DNA of 64,000 nt from Parietaria judaica (GCA_954871525.1 OX940870.1:15593501-15657500); one strand, 5' to 3'. Shown: positions 12,474-23,776, counted from the stretch's first letter. The notes: generated from the letters alone by a model not told the origin. Numbers and translations: made by a program.

Positions 12474-13526
12474 ATGTCAAATCTTGTGAAGCTTGAATTC
12501 AGCCCTCTTGATATCACTGGCAATAATTACATGCCTTGGACAGTGGATATTGAGATGCACTTGGAATCAATGAATCTTCTTGAGACACTCAAGGAGGTAA
12601 ACGAATCGTCAAGGACGGACAAGGCGAGATCTTTAATCTTCCTCCGTCGACACCTTGACGATAGCCTCAAAAATGAATATCTCACTGTGAAAGATCCAAG
12701 TGAGCTGTGGAAAAATCTCAAAGAAAGATACGATCACCAAAGGGATGTAATGCTCCCCATTTTTTGCGATGAATGGACCGCTTTAAGGTTCCAAGACTAC
12801 AAGAAAGTCGGAGACTATAATTCTGCAATGTTCAGAATCGTGACCCACTTAAAATTTTGTGGGGTAGCGGTAACTGACGCTGAAATGCTGGAAAAGACTT
12901 TTTCTACTTTCCACGCATCAAATGTAACCCTACAGCAACAATATCGTGTACGGGGTTTTCAAAAGTATTCTGAACTAATTGCTTGTCTCCTCATCGCAGA
13001 AAAGAATAATGAGTTGCTAATGAAAAATCATCAATCTCGCCCGACCGGCTCAAAAACGCTTCCTGAAGCAAACACTATCAACTCTGATGAGCCTGAGCCC
13101 AAGAACTATTTTCATGGTCGAGAGCGAGGCCGAGGTCGTGGGCGAGGCCGAGGTCGTGGTCGTAGTTACGGACGTGGACGAGGTGGTTATAATCCCTCTT
13201 ATAAGTCCACTAACTACTATCATAAAAAACAGCAACACGGGAGGAGCCACGATGACCCTTCTAAAAAGGGAAAAAAGATGATCTCCCCAAAAGGTTTTGA
13301 AACCACTTGTTTCAGATGTGGCACAAAAGGGCACTGGTCAAGAGTTTGCCGATCCCCACCACACTTATGCAAACTCTACCAAGAGTTCATGAAGGGGAAA
13401 GGGAAAGAGAAAGAGGTCAACTTCATTGACCAAAATGAATCCACTCATCTCGAAGCATCCGACTTCAATGGTGATTTCATTGACACAGTTGGCGATTTTG
13501 CTGAACAAGCGACTAGTGGAAACTAA
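12474..13526 (+). CDS. gag: Copia-type gag protein (UBN2 family)
   Basis: 350-residue gag of a Ty1/Copia element, the RNA-binding capsid protein that packages element RNA. I start it at MSNLVKLEF (12474); an in-frame ATG at 12441 would add 11 hydrophobic residues not typical of the family. The N-terminal two thirds match the UBN2/retrotran_gag type: NNYMPWTVDIEMHLES, LWKNLKERYDHQ, FSTFHASNVTLQQQYR. Next comes a basic RG-repeat stretch near residues 215-245, then a perfect CCHC zinc knuckle CFRCGTKGHWSRVC near residue 280. The frame is uninterrupted, but the element lacks pol. Confidence 0.88.
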   Translation: MSNLVKLEFSPLDITGNNYMPWTVDIEMHLESMNLLETLKEVNESSRTDKARSLIFLRRHLDDSLKNEYLTVKDPSELWKNLKERYDHQRDVMLPIFCDEWTALRFQDYKKVGDYNSAMFRIVTHLKFCGVAVTDAEMLEKTFSTFHASNVTLQQQYRVRGFQKYSELIACLLIAEKNNELLMKNHQSRPTGSKTLPEANTINSDEPEPKNYFHGRERGRGRGRGRGRGRSYGRGRGGYNPSYKSTNYYHKKQQHGRSHDDPSKKGKKMISPKGFETTCFRCGTKGHWSRVCRSPPHLCKLYQEFMKGKGKEKEVNFIDQNESTHLEASDFNGDFIDTVGDFAEQATSGN

Positions 13527-13737
13527 TATGAATTATGTAATTCCTTTTGGGAATGAAGCCCAATGGTCCGATGTTTGTTTGTCTTTTCTTTTTAGAATAT
13601 GTCATGAATTTTAAGGTGTGTAATAGACTAATGCTCATGTTTAATTAATTATCTTTCTTATCAAAATTTGTGTTTGTTTTTAGTTAAAGTTTTTCAAATG
13701 GACAAAGCTAATCGTGAAGCTGGAGAATTTTGTATCC
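13527..13737 (+). pseudogene. Broken start of the Copia pol region
   Basis: After the gag stop there are about 170 noncoding bases, then ATG at 13698 opening MDKANREAGEFC, at which point the sequence switches to another element's LTR. In related elements I would expect the aspartic-protease motif here, so pol was cut at its first dozen codons. Confidence 0.45.
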
Positions 13738-14459
13738 AATTAATTAAATCCCTGATTAATTATATCCATTGGATCTAGATGAGATTGAATCTGGATCATT
13801 GGATTGAAATAATTATTTATATTTAATTAAAAGAATTCGAATAATGGGAGGGAAAATCTCCAAATCGGTTACAGCTTGAGCCTATAAAAGGGAAGCTCAT
13901 TCTACACATTCAACCCACCTTTCCCCAGAGCAAAAACTCGAGCTCTCCCTCTCTCTCTAGGGTCTGCGAGTTTTTGGCTTCTGATCTCTTTTTCTGGTTC
14001 GGCTTAGGAGATATTTTTCTCCGGTAGCTTTAAAAGAACCTTCAGTTAAATTTTGCGACGGAGTCCTGCCAGCGAAGCCCACGCTTCGGTAGCGAGGAAT
14101 CCAGGAGTCTATCCCGGAAGATCGCGGGAGTTTCCCTCAGCACCGGCGGAGCCCTGCCCAAGTCAGAACGCGCAGCCGGAATTGTCAACTGAGGTACGGC
14201 CTTATGCATTGGGTAAATAAATGCGACCATTAGCTGCTTTCTATTTATTTCCTATTTCGACTAGATTATTAATAATGAATATGAAAATATTAAATTCGAA
14301 ATATTTATCAGATCTCGTTTTGATTGTTACCCGATATCCGTGTCGTCGGTCCGATAACAGGATTTCCGCTTTAAAAATGAATTTTTAAATGTTACCGGGA
14401 CGGCCCGGAAGCTATTATCGTGGTAAGGAAGTCGGCTTGATACCACCGATTTCCCAACA
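13738..14459 (+). repeat. Truncated 5' LTR (last 722 bp)
   Basis: Corresponds base for base to 21667-22388. It keeps the core promoter TATAAAAG (13883-13890), a CT-rich stretch at 13945-13965 and the terminal CCCAACA, but lacks the first two kilobases (most of U3). A 62-codon antisense frame here recurs in the 3' LTR only because the two LTRs are copies. Confidence 0.9.
13883..13890 (+). promoter_or_regulatory. LTR core promoter TATA box
   Basis: TATAAAAG in the 5' LTR fragment, duplicated at 21812-21819 in the 3' LTR and replaced by TATAAATA at 53248 in the solo LTR. Its position about 570 bp before the LTR end fits the U3/R boundary. Confidence 0.6.
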
Positions 14460-14461
14460 AT

Positions 14462-14473
14462 TGGTATCAGAGC
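14462..14473 (+). other. Primer binding site (initiator-Met tRNA type)
   Basis: TGGTATCAGAGC, the standard plant Copia primer site complementary to initiator methionine tRNA, two bases after the LTR terminal CA. Confidence 0.92.
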
Positions 14474-16267
14474 TATGGTTCCAGGATAAATAATTTTGAA
14501 ATTTAATTTAAAGGTTTAAAAGAATTATTTGATGAATAAATTAATAATTAAAATTGAAATTTATTTCTAGATATTTTAATTTTTAATTTAAAATTAGATT
14601 ATTTCCCGACCCGAGAAATCGTGACGGGAAAGAGGGGCGGGCTGCTAGGCGCAGCCCAGCTCGTGGCTAAAGGAGACCAGGGGCTGCCGCTGCAGCCCCA
14701 GGGTCGCAACCCTGAAAGCCACGGGCCAGGCCCGTGGCAAGGCCCACGCCAGGGCGAGGCCCAGGGCGAAACCCTTGCGGGTTGCCCTGGCGCGCAGCGC
14801 CTGGGCCTCGCGGGCTGACCTGCGGCCCACGCTGCCTGGCAGCGGAATGGGCCAGCGGGCCCAGCGCGAGGTGGGCGATGCCCGGGCTTAGGCCCGGAGG
14901 GCCCACGTACATAATTTTTAATTATGGGTCGGAATTTATTCCGACCCGGATCCTTAGGAATAATTAAATATTAATTGAAATTGAACAATTATGAATTAAT
15001 AAAATATGAATGTTATTTATGGTTAAGTAACATTGACTTATTTTATATAATTCATAAAATTAAATATGGATATTATTTAATGAATAAATAATATTGTCTT
15101 ATTTAATATTAAAATATGGATGATAATTCTAAGGAATGATTTCATTGACTTATTTTAAAATTTCATAAATAATTAATTATAAGCCATAGTATAAATTAAT
15201 GATTATTCTTAGAGAATGGGAATCATTAAAATCTAATTATATATATTCATCATAGATATAAGTTATAGTAACCTATTTTCATAACCCGTAATTATAGTGC
15301 TTATGTTTAATCATTATTAATATGTCGATTTAAGGATAGATATGAATAGTAAAGAGTAAATGTAAAGTGGCCATTATTAATCGGAAAAATCTCAATCATA
15401 CAATCTTGTCTGAGGAAGAGGGAATCAAAAGTGGGGCCGGTTCACCATCCACTTCTGGGTGACCGGTTAGGACCCCTCCCATCTACCTGGAGAAAGTATG
15501 ATTGACCTATCACTACCGATGAAATAATGAACACTATAACCAATGAGGCCTTATGTATAATTACGTGCAGTAATTTTATAAAGCCAAAATATAAACTTTT
15601 AATAGTCAATTAAAGGAAAGTTTATAATAAGTTTTAATTAACTTATGATAAAAGTTAAAAAACGTTATTTAACAAAAACAATGGCAAGTATAGAATAAAC
15701 AATAAAAGGTCTCCATTATTACTGTCACATGGTCTGCTAACCACACCGCCTCGAGTCACCCTAGAGTGACCACTCCTCTTGAGGAAAGGTGTGCTTGTGG
15801 AAGGTTTGGCATCGTGATAGTTTCAAAAGAATATGGGGACGGAGGAATCTTGGAAATGGACCGTGAGTCACCTTAGAGTGACCATTCCTTAAGGACGATG
15901 TTTTCAAGAGGATTCGGAGAACCGAAAATAATGGGTTAAGCTTGCACGGAAGTTGGTACTTCCCGACCGTCTATGATGATATTTAATAATCATAAAGAAC
16001 TGTGGTGGTTCTTGTTTTTGAATATTAATTAAGTTTATGACTAAAACTTAGTTCAACCAAACTACACAGTTGATACCGCGAGTCACCTTAGAGTGACCAT
16101 GCCTTAAGGACGGCAACGATGTGTACAGTCGGTTGAATTATCATGAAATAGTCCAAGGGTTTATTAACGTTTTCCCGAGAACATGTTTGCATCATGTGAC
16201 TATTTCGAATCAACTTAATTACCCAAAACATTCTACCTATAATAAAGTTTAATAAGTTTCTTTTTCA
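14474..16267 (+). other. Copia leader with GC-rich island and hairpin repeats; no gag
   Basis: About 1.8 kb where gag should be, with no gag-like frame. It falls into three parts. A GC-rich island (14619-14912, surrounded by AT-rich DNA) includes a perfect 9+1+9 palindrome at 14719-14737. An AT-rich stretch runs 14913-15420. A third section has a CCGGTTCACC...GGTGACCGG inverted pair (15437-15467) and three copies of GAGTCACC-TAGAGTGACCA at 15753, 15865 and 16080. No coding function could be assigned. Confidence 0.7.
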
Positions 16268-19200
16268 ATGCCAGTTAAAATGTTCTCCGACAAACAAGAT
16301 ATGGAAATCTCTGCAATGACTCTGATGTCTCAAAAACAAAGCAACATGGTCAATGTCACCGAATCCCTGAGCAAACTGGATATTAGTGGATCTTCAGAGA
16401 AACACAAAATAGCAGAGCAGATTGCTCTAAATTCAATGAATAAGAGGAAAAGAATGTACAACTACCAGGAAGGCGACTTCCAGAATGGTAATGCTGATCA
16501 GTCAACGTTAACATCATGTTTCGTTGATAACTCATCCTTCAACTGGATATTAGATTCAGGAGCTAATGATCATGCATGTAATTCTCTTCAGTCTCTTGAC
16601 TCATTAGAAGAAATTCATGAAGGACCAGCTTTAAAAGTAGGAAACGGAGAGTTCTTACAGGCTAAAGCTGTCGGGAATCTAAGACTGACATTTGGTAACA
16701 AATTTCTATTTGTTAATAATGTGTTCTATTATCCAAATGTCTGTAGGAATATACTCTCAGCTTTTCTGTTGTACAAACAAGGATACACCTTAAACTTTCG
16801 TGGGTCCCATTGGATCATCACAAAGGATGGTGTATATATTTGTACTGCAAAAGCAGAAAATGGATTGTATATTCTGAGACCGGATTATGGAAGTTGTTTG
16901 AGTGCTGAAATGTTTAAGTTGTCAATGCCAAAGTCAATTAAGAAACAAAAAAAATTGATAATGATATGCAAACCTATAAGTGGCACTTAAGATTGGGTCA
17001 TATTAATCTAGACAGGATAAACAGGATGGTTAAGGAAGGGCCCCTTAAAGAACTAACAATCGGTTCTTTGCCTGTTTGTGAATCCTGTATAGAAGGTAAA
17101 ATGACTAAGAGACCCCTTTCGGCAAAGGGTCAAAGAGCCACTAAACCATTAGAACTCGTCCAAACTGATGTATGTGGTCCTATGAACATACAGGCAAGAG
17201 GTGGAATTGAATATTTTGTCACCTTCATTGATGACTATTCGAGATATGGTTATGTTTACCTCATGGCAAAGAAATCTGAAACTTTGGGTAAGTTCAAGGA
17301 ATTTCTAGCTGAGGCTGAAAAACAACTAGGACTATCATTAAAATCTCTTCGATCTGATAGGGGGAGAATACCTTGATCATGAATTTTGTGATCTCTTGAT
17401 CGAGAAAGGTATAACATCTCAATTGACAGCTCCCGGCACACCAGAGCAAAATGGTGTAGCAGAGAGGAGAAACAGGACCTTACTAGAAATGGCAAGGTCA
17501 ATGCTAAGCTACTCATCACTTCCTAATTCATTTTGGGGATATGCTTTGCTGACGGCCACCAACATTCTAAATGTTGTACCGTCAAAGTCTGTTTCAAGAA
17601 CACCCCAAGAATTATGGAATGGCAGAATACCAAATCTGCGCCATTACAGAATATGGGGATGTCCAGCTCATGTACGGACTGGAAACAGAAACAAGTTGGA
17701 ATCACGAACAGAAGTATGCCTGTTTGTGGGATATTCCAAAGAGACAAAAGGAGGTTTATTTTATAGTCCACAAAGCAAGAAAGTATTTGTTTCCACAAAT
17801 GCAACCTTTCTAGAAGAGGACTATATGATAAACTTCAAACCTCGAAGCAAAGTTGTGCTTGAGGAAGTGTCAGGTGACAAAGTCACAATTCCTCCAACTA
17901 TGATTGTTGTAGAGGATAATGCAGAAACCACGGTCCCAAATCAGAACCAAGGGATGCCTAGACGTAGTGGGAGGTTCAAAAGACCAGTTGAACGCTACGA
18001 GCATTCCCAATTAGAATTTCACCTAGCTGTTACAAACACTAGTGTTGAAGATCCGACAAGCTTCAAGGAAGCTATGATGGATCCTGATAAGGGAGAATGG
18101 CAGGAAGCCATGAACCAAGAAATAGAATCAATGGATTCTAATGAAGTCTGGGAACTTGTAGACCTACCTGATGGATTCAAAACCATAGGGAATAAATGGG
18201 TATACAAGAGAAAGAGAGGAGTGGACGGGAAGGTTGAAACCTTCAAGGCTAGACTAGTGGCAAAGGGTTTTACCCAGAGAGAAGGTATTGATTTCGATGG
18301 GACCTTCGCTCCAGTCGCTAAGTATAAGTCCATCCGGATTCTCATGGCCATAGCCTGTAGTCTCAATTACGAGATATGGCAGATGGACGTCAAAACCGCA
18401 TTCCTGAACGGGTATATTGACGAGAACATCTATATGGACCAACCAGAAGGGTTTGTGCAACAGGGTCAAGAAGGGAAAGTTTGCAGATTACTCAAGTCCA
18501 TTTATGGATTGAAGCAAGCTTCCAGATCCCGGAATCTAAGGTTTGATGAGACCATCAAGACCTATGGGTTCGTTCAGAATGAAACTGAAGCCTGCATTTA
18601 TAAACTCGACGATGAGTCCGTGGAAATTTTTCTTGTTCTATACGTCGATGATATTCTTCTCATTGGAAACAGTGTGAAAAGATTATCAGACGTGAAAGCG
18701 TGGCTATCTACGCAATTCCAAATGAAGGATATGGGAGAAGCCAGTTATGTTCTTGGGATCCGTATCTTTAGGGATCGCAATAACAGGCTTCTAGCCTTGT
18801 CACAAGCAGCTTACATCGATAAGGTGCTTGAACGTTTTGCAATGACAAACTCCAAGGGTGGTAACTTACCAACCAGGCATGGAGTATTCCTTAGTAGGAA
18901 CCAGTGTCCAACTTCTCCGAAAGAGCAAGACGAGATGAGGCGGGTACCCTATGCTTCAGCAGTGGGAAGTCTGATGTACGCTATGCAGTGTACAAGACCA
19001 GACATCTGTTACGCTGTGGGAATGGTTAGTAGATACCAATCCAACCCTGGTATTCCTCACTGGATTGCAGTGAAGAACATTCTCAAGTATCTTCGGAGAA
19101 CGAGAAACTATATGTTAGTGTTTTCAGGAACAAATCTGAATCCACTAGGGTACACTGACTCTGATTTTATGTCTGACAAAGACGCGAGAAAATCAACTTC

Positions 19201-19627
19201 GGGAGCAGTGTACACCCTTGCTGGTGGAGCGATATTCTGGAGAAGCGTAAAGCAATCCTGTATCGCAGATTCCACTATGGAAGCTGAATATGTGGCTGCA
19301 TGTGAAGCAGCCAAAGAATCAGTTTGGCTAAAGAATTTCTACTTGGAACTGGGTGTAGTCCCAGTTGTAGATGGACCACAAACTCTATTCTGTGATAACA
19401 GTGGAGCTGTGGCCAATTCGAAAGAGCCCCGAGACCATAACAAGGCAAAACATATAGAAAGGAAATACCATCTCATTAGAGAGATAGTACGTCGAGGGGA
19501 CGTACGGGTTGTGAAAATAGCATCGGAGGACAATCTGGCTGATCCATTTACCAAGACGTTGCCAGAGAAAAAATTCAGGAGGCATCTGGATAATATGGGC
19601 GTGAAAGACATGAGTCATCTTTTTTAA
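16268..19627 (+). pseudogene. pol: Copia pol polyprotein with two frameshifts
   Basis: Element polyprotein without a gag part. Segment 16268-16990 carries the aspartic protease WILDSGANDHAC. It runs out of frame at an A8 run (16947-16954). The next frame resumes at 16966 with the GAG-pre-integrase zinc region (KWHLRLGH...CESCIEGK) and the integrase core (LVQTDVCGPM, FIDDYSRYGYVYLM). This breaks again in the G5 run near 17357-17361, where about two bases are missing from SDRGGEY. The last frame, to 19627, holds the integrase C-terminal part (PEQNGVAERRNRTLLEMARS), reverse transcriptase (WVYKRKR, QMDVKTAFLNG, catalytic YVDD at 18641-18652) and RNase H (GYTDSDF, STMEAEYVAA, CDNSGAV, KHIERKYHLIRE). 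Apart from the two breaks the enzymes look well preserved, consistent with a young insertion. Confidence 0.9.
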
Positions 19628-19630
19628 GTA

Positions 19631-19642
19631 CAAGTGGGAGAT
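19631..19642 (+). other. Polypurine tract
   Basis: CAAGTGGGAGAT immediately before the 3' LTR TGTTGG start, the usual Copia plus-strand priming tract. Confidence 0.85.
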
Positions 19643-22388
19643 TGTTGGACATGTGTGTCCTTAAACAAGATATTTAACCATTTGTAAAAGATTATGACAA
19701 GTCGTTGAATAAAGATGGTACTTATTATGTTAATCTTATTATAGTTTCTGTAGAGTAAAATAGAATGTTTGATTCCTTAGTTCATAAAGGATGCAATTAT
19801 GTTATTATTATCACAAAGGAGTCATGTGAGGAAGAATTAATAAACATAATAAATGAACTTAAAATGTCCGTGACCTGATTAACTGGGTGGGAGCTCATTA
19901 ATCAGTAAGGTCATTAATGTGACTGAAGTGACAATCCTATTCTGGATTTTGTGTGTGTCTACACTCACTAGAAGTGCATTAAGTATGAAGCGTCTTCATA
20001 CTGGACTGGACCTGAGATAAACTCAAGAAAGTTGTCATATAAGACCGTCACTGACAACTTGTAGTTGAGTCGCAAAATGATGATCAAATGGATATTAGTT
20101 CTAAGTCCTGAGTGGTCATGAGTCCAAGCTGTTGGCTTGATTGTTCTTTGATTTAACCGTTAAAGAACACAAGACATTACCGCTGTTCCCAACACTATTA
20201 TTTTGGGAACATGATAGTCAGTAGTAAGGATTGCTTGATCATAGATATGGGCATCACACAGCTCTCTTCAGAGTCATGATGATTCCCTTGATTGTCAGTG
20301 GTGAGAAGTGAGAGGTACCCGTGCGCAACTTATGAATCGAAACCATAAGTGGGTTACTCATAATATTACTGGCTAAGTCAAGGATGAAAATGCATTGAGG
20401 GGCATTACGGTATAAACCGCCTGCTCATGTGTGGGTCATCAAGTGAAAGGACAATAATCGGTATTTGATTGAATCTAATGGACACCCTGCTGTATATAAG
20501 GGAATAATATATACCGTATCACTAAAGAGTGCAGCCTCGGGTCTATAGTGGAATCACTTCGAGGTTTGACGAACAACTAGCAGTTCGTTGGAGCTTAAGT
20601 GATACGGGTCCATGGTCCCCAGGATAGCTCCGTAACGGATGATACGTACGTGATTAAAATACATTCTGGATAATTTTTAATCATTTGGCTCGACTTATAA
20701 AACTGACAAGTCTGTGACAGACGTCAGATAGTTTTATCGATAGCGTGGCAAAAGTATCATATTTTGGTACACGAAAGTAACTGATAAAAAGAAAGTTAGA
20801 ATTTAGATTTTAGAACAGCTCCATATTGTTCTAAATTAAATTCTAAGCAACTTTGCTTTTTGAACCAAGTCATTCTGACTTACGGTTTGTGATTTATGGA
20901 TTTTCTAAGTTTATGACTCGGTTCGATAAACTTTGAAATTAAATCACATGTCACGAATTTAAATGATGGTGTTGCACCATGACATTTAATGTGTGATAAA
21001 GAGATCAGGGCTTATTAATATAATTTGATTATTTGGATTTGATTATTAATATCTTATTAATAATTAATTAATAATTAAAGGATTTATATTAATAAATAAA
21101 TAATATATATTCATGTATTATTCAATGTGTATTTCGAATTAGGGTTCTCAAACCCTAGATAAATTCGAATAACCAATATTGAAAGATTTTATTTTTGCGG
21201 CATAAATACCTGAAGTCTGGTATAATGGCAAAAACCCTAAAATCAATTTAATCCATTGGATCGGTGATGATTTAGTATCAACCGTTGGATTGAGATAATT
21301 GATTCAAACCCTAATGTAATTCGAAATTGAAACTTGGTGACCAAGTTTAGGTATTTCGAATTAGCTTAATTAATTCTGTCCGTTGGATCGGTTTTTAGAT
21401 CTAATCTTTAAACCGTCGGATTAGAAATTAATTAACATTATATATATGATATTAAAAATTCGAATAAATATAAGGATAAAAGTTCGAATTAGGGTTTTGT
21501 AAAACCCTAGGGTATTTGACTTTATCCCTAATTGATTTGATCCATTGGATTGGTTCAAGATTTAATTTTAACCATTGGATCTAGATAATCAATAACAAAT
21601 TCGAATTTGAATATATATATAATATAATTCGAAAAATATATGATATGATCTTATCTTATATTATTCAATTAATTAAATCCCTGATTAATTATATCCATTG
21701 GATCTAGATGAGATTGAATCTGGATCATTGGATTGAAATAATTATTTATATTTAATTAAAAGAATTTGAATAATGGGAGGGAAAATCTCCAAATCGGTTA
21801 CAGCTTGAGCCTATAAAAGGGAAGCTCATTCTACACATTCAACACACCTTTCCCCAGAGCAAAAACTCGAGCTCTCCCTCTCTCTCTAGGGTCTGCGAGT
21901 TTTTGGCTTCTGATCTCTTTTTCTGGTTCGGCTTAGGAGATATTTTTCTCCGGTAGCTTTAAAAGAACCTTCAGTTAAATTTTGCGACGGAGTCCTGCCA
22001 GCGAAGCCCACGCTTCGGTACCGAGGAATCCAGGAGTCTATCCCGGAAGATCGCGGGAGTTTCCCTCAGCACCGGCGGAGCCCTGCCCAAGTCAGAACGC
22101 GCAGCCGGAATCGTCAACTGAGGTACGGCCTTATGCATTGGGTAAATAAATGCGACCATTAGCTGCTTTCTATTTATTTCCTATTTTGACTAGATTATTA
22201 ATAATGAATATGAAAATATTAAATTCGAAATATTTATCAGATCTCGTTTTGATTGTTACCCGATATCCGTGTCGTCGGTCCGATAACAGGATTTCCGCTT
22301 TAAAAATGAATTTTTAAATGTTACCGGGACGGCCCGGAAGCTATTATCGTGGTAAGGAAGTTGGCTTGATACCACCGATTTCCCAACA
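19643..22388 (+). repeat. Full-length 3' LTR, 2746 bp
   Basis: Begins TGTTGGACATGTG and ends CCCAACA. It is very long for a Copia LTR. The distal U3 carries four pairs of a CCRTTGGATY word (21253/21282, 21380/21413, 21542/21572, 21694/21725) and two palindromes built on the telobox word AAACCCTA (around 21140-21157 and 21490-21509). The TATA box is at 21812-21819. The right edge abuts a hAT pseudogene at 22389. Confidence 0.9.
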
Positions 22389-23776
22389 AGCTATACTCCA
22401 TGCAATAGTTAGTCCAAGATACCGTGTGCATAGTAGATGCTTTTATGTATATAATGACATTCCTAATTCTATCTATGCTCAGAGAAATTCTACTTAAACC
22501 CGCTTGATATATCAAATTGATAATATGGCATGAACATCGTTGATGAAAAAAATCGGCCCTGAAGTTCTCAAGACTATCCTTCAACACATCTACGACTATG
22601 TTGTGGGGGCTAGCATTATCTAAGGTAATGGAAACTACCATATTGCTAAGGTTCCAATAATTCAACACATTCAATAAAGCCTCGGAAATGTTAACCCCGG
22701 TATGCTTCACACGCATCGGTTTGAATCCTAAAAGTACGCTTTTCTAACTTCCAATCATCAATGATAAAATGAGCTACAACGGAAATATAATCGTCGTTAG
22801 CGTGACCTTTCCAAATATCCGAATTTAAAGCAAACTTGTACGAAGCGTCTTGAAATAATTTTTGTAACTCGACTCTTTGTTCATCATAATATTGAATAAT
22901 TGTCTCTAGTTACATGACGCAATACATACCGGTAGTTTATCGGGGCGATGAAGGATAAAAATTTGTTTAAACCATCTCCTTCGCACACCGATACCGGTAA
23001 ACCATCGCGTATGAGATCGGATAAGAGAATTACCTCCTCTACCTATTTACGCTTTTGGCAGACTTTGGTGCGGTCTTTGAGGTACAAGACGCCGTGATTT
23101 TTTGGATGAGCCGACTTTACTATTTTCCAAAGGAACCATTTCCGGAATCTTTCCTCTTTTCTCATCATCGGATCCCATTTGCATATCGGCTCAAAGTCGT
23201 AACGCTAAACCAGAGTTGTAAGTGCCTTCCTCTTTCTTGTCGGTGCCAGATTTGACGGCGGTGCAATAGGAGGACGGCTACGACCTCGGCCTGCTGGCGC
23301 CGGCGGAAAAATTTCATCTTCTTCGTCACCATCGTTGTCATTTTCCTCTTCATTGCCTTCGGGATTTTCGTCTCTGTTAGCGGGGTCGTCGTAATCGGGA
23401 TCGTCTTCTGTTCCGTAGTTCATCGATGCCAAAGCGTCTTGGTTTTACTGTCGTTGGATTTAGGCTTCGTATGCTTCTTGATCGCTCGATCATTCCGGAA
23501 TAACACTTGTAGAATTTTGAAGCAGGTTAGTATAACCACCGAATTGTTGAGAGTAAAGTAATTGTTGGTTCAAACCGCTAGCACCGGGATCATATTGAGG
23601 ATGAATCAGTGGCGGAGTAGACTAGTGGAACCAATAACATTTTGTTGGTGTATAACACCCCCATAGTATGTATGATTTTTTACCGGGACACTACTAACCG
23701 ACCCGATTTTGGAACCGGCCCGTCCTTTTCCTTGGCGAGTATTTCGGCCTCGAGAACAATTATCGGAACTAGACAT
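22389..23776 (-). pseudogene. hAT transposase pseudogene (ricesleeper type), C-terminus cut off
   Basis: Decayed minus-strand hAT transposase. An ATG at 23776 opens MSSSDNCSRGRNTRQGKGRA, then frameshifts. An acidic low-complexity part follows (DYDDPANRDENPEGNEEEND, 23205-23432), then a weakly preserved BED-like N-terminal zone (CKWDP, KNHGVLYLKDRTKVC). Next comes the catalytic-core region SDIWKGHANDDYISVVAHFI (about 22770-22830), and, in another frame, SITLDNASPHN and RCSCHIINLIYQAGL...SIDRIRNVIIYIKAS (22400-22640). Several stops and shifts make it non-functional. The protein stops at the Copia LTR edge, and its missing C-terminal half, including the hATC dimerisation domain, is not found on the other side of the Copia. 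Confidence 0.78.

Larger units (their letters stand above)
13738..22388 (+). mobile_element. Long-LTR Ty1/Copia retrotransposon, 5' LTR truncated
   Basis: Nearly complete Copia: 5' LTR fragment 13738-14459, primer site 14462-14473, leader 14474-16267, protease-integrase-RT-RNase H 16268-19627, polypurine tract 19631-19642, full 3' LTR 19643-22388. The shared 722 bp of the two LTRs aligns without gaps at a constant offset of 7929, with about six substitutions by eye (under 1%), so the insertion is fairly recent. The missing roughly 2.0 kb of 5' LTR and the absence of a target duplication point to a deletion at the left edge. Confidence 0.88.

Noticed and set aside
14042..14230. 62-residue minus-strand ORF repeated at 21971-22159
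   Set aside because: It recurs only because the two positions are the two LTRs of one element; the codons show no sign of selection and it lies across U5.
14621..14967. Overlapping ORFs in the GC-rich leader island
   Set aside because: Low stop frequency follows from base composition; the translations are Gly/Pro/Ala/Arg-rich with no domain.
16947..16954. Programmed frameshift in Copia pol
   Set aside because: Plant Copia normally uses one continuous frame and no slippery-site plus pseudoknot arrangement is evident; a second break downstream shows ordinary decay or read error.
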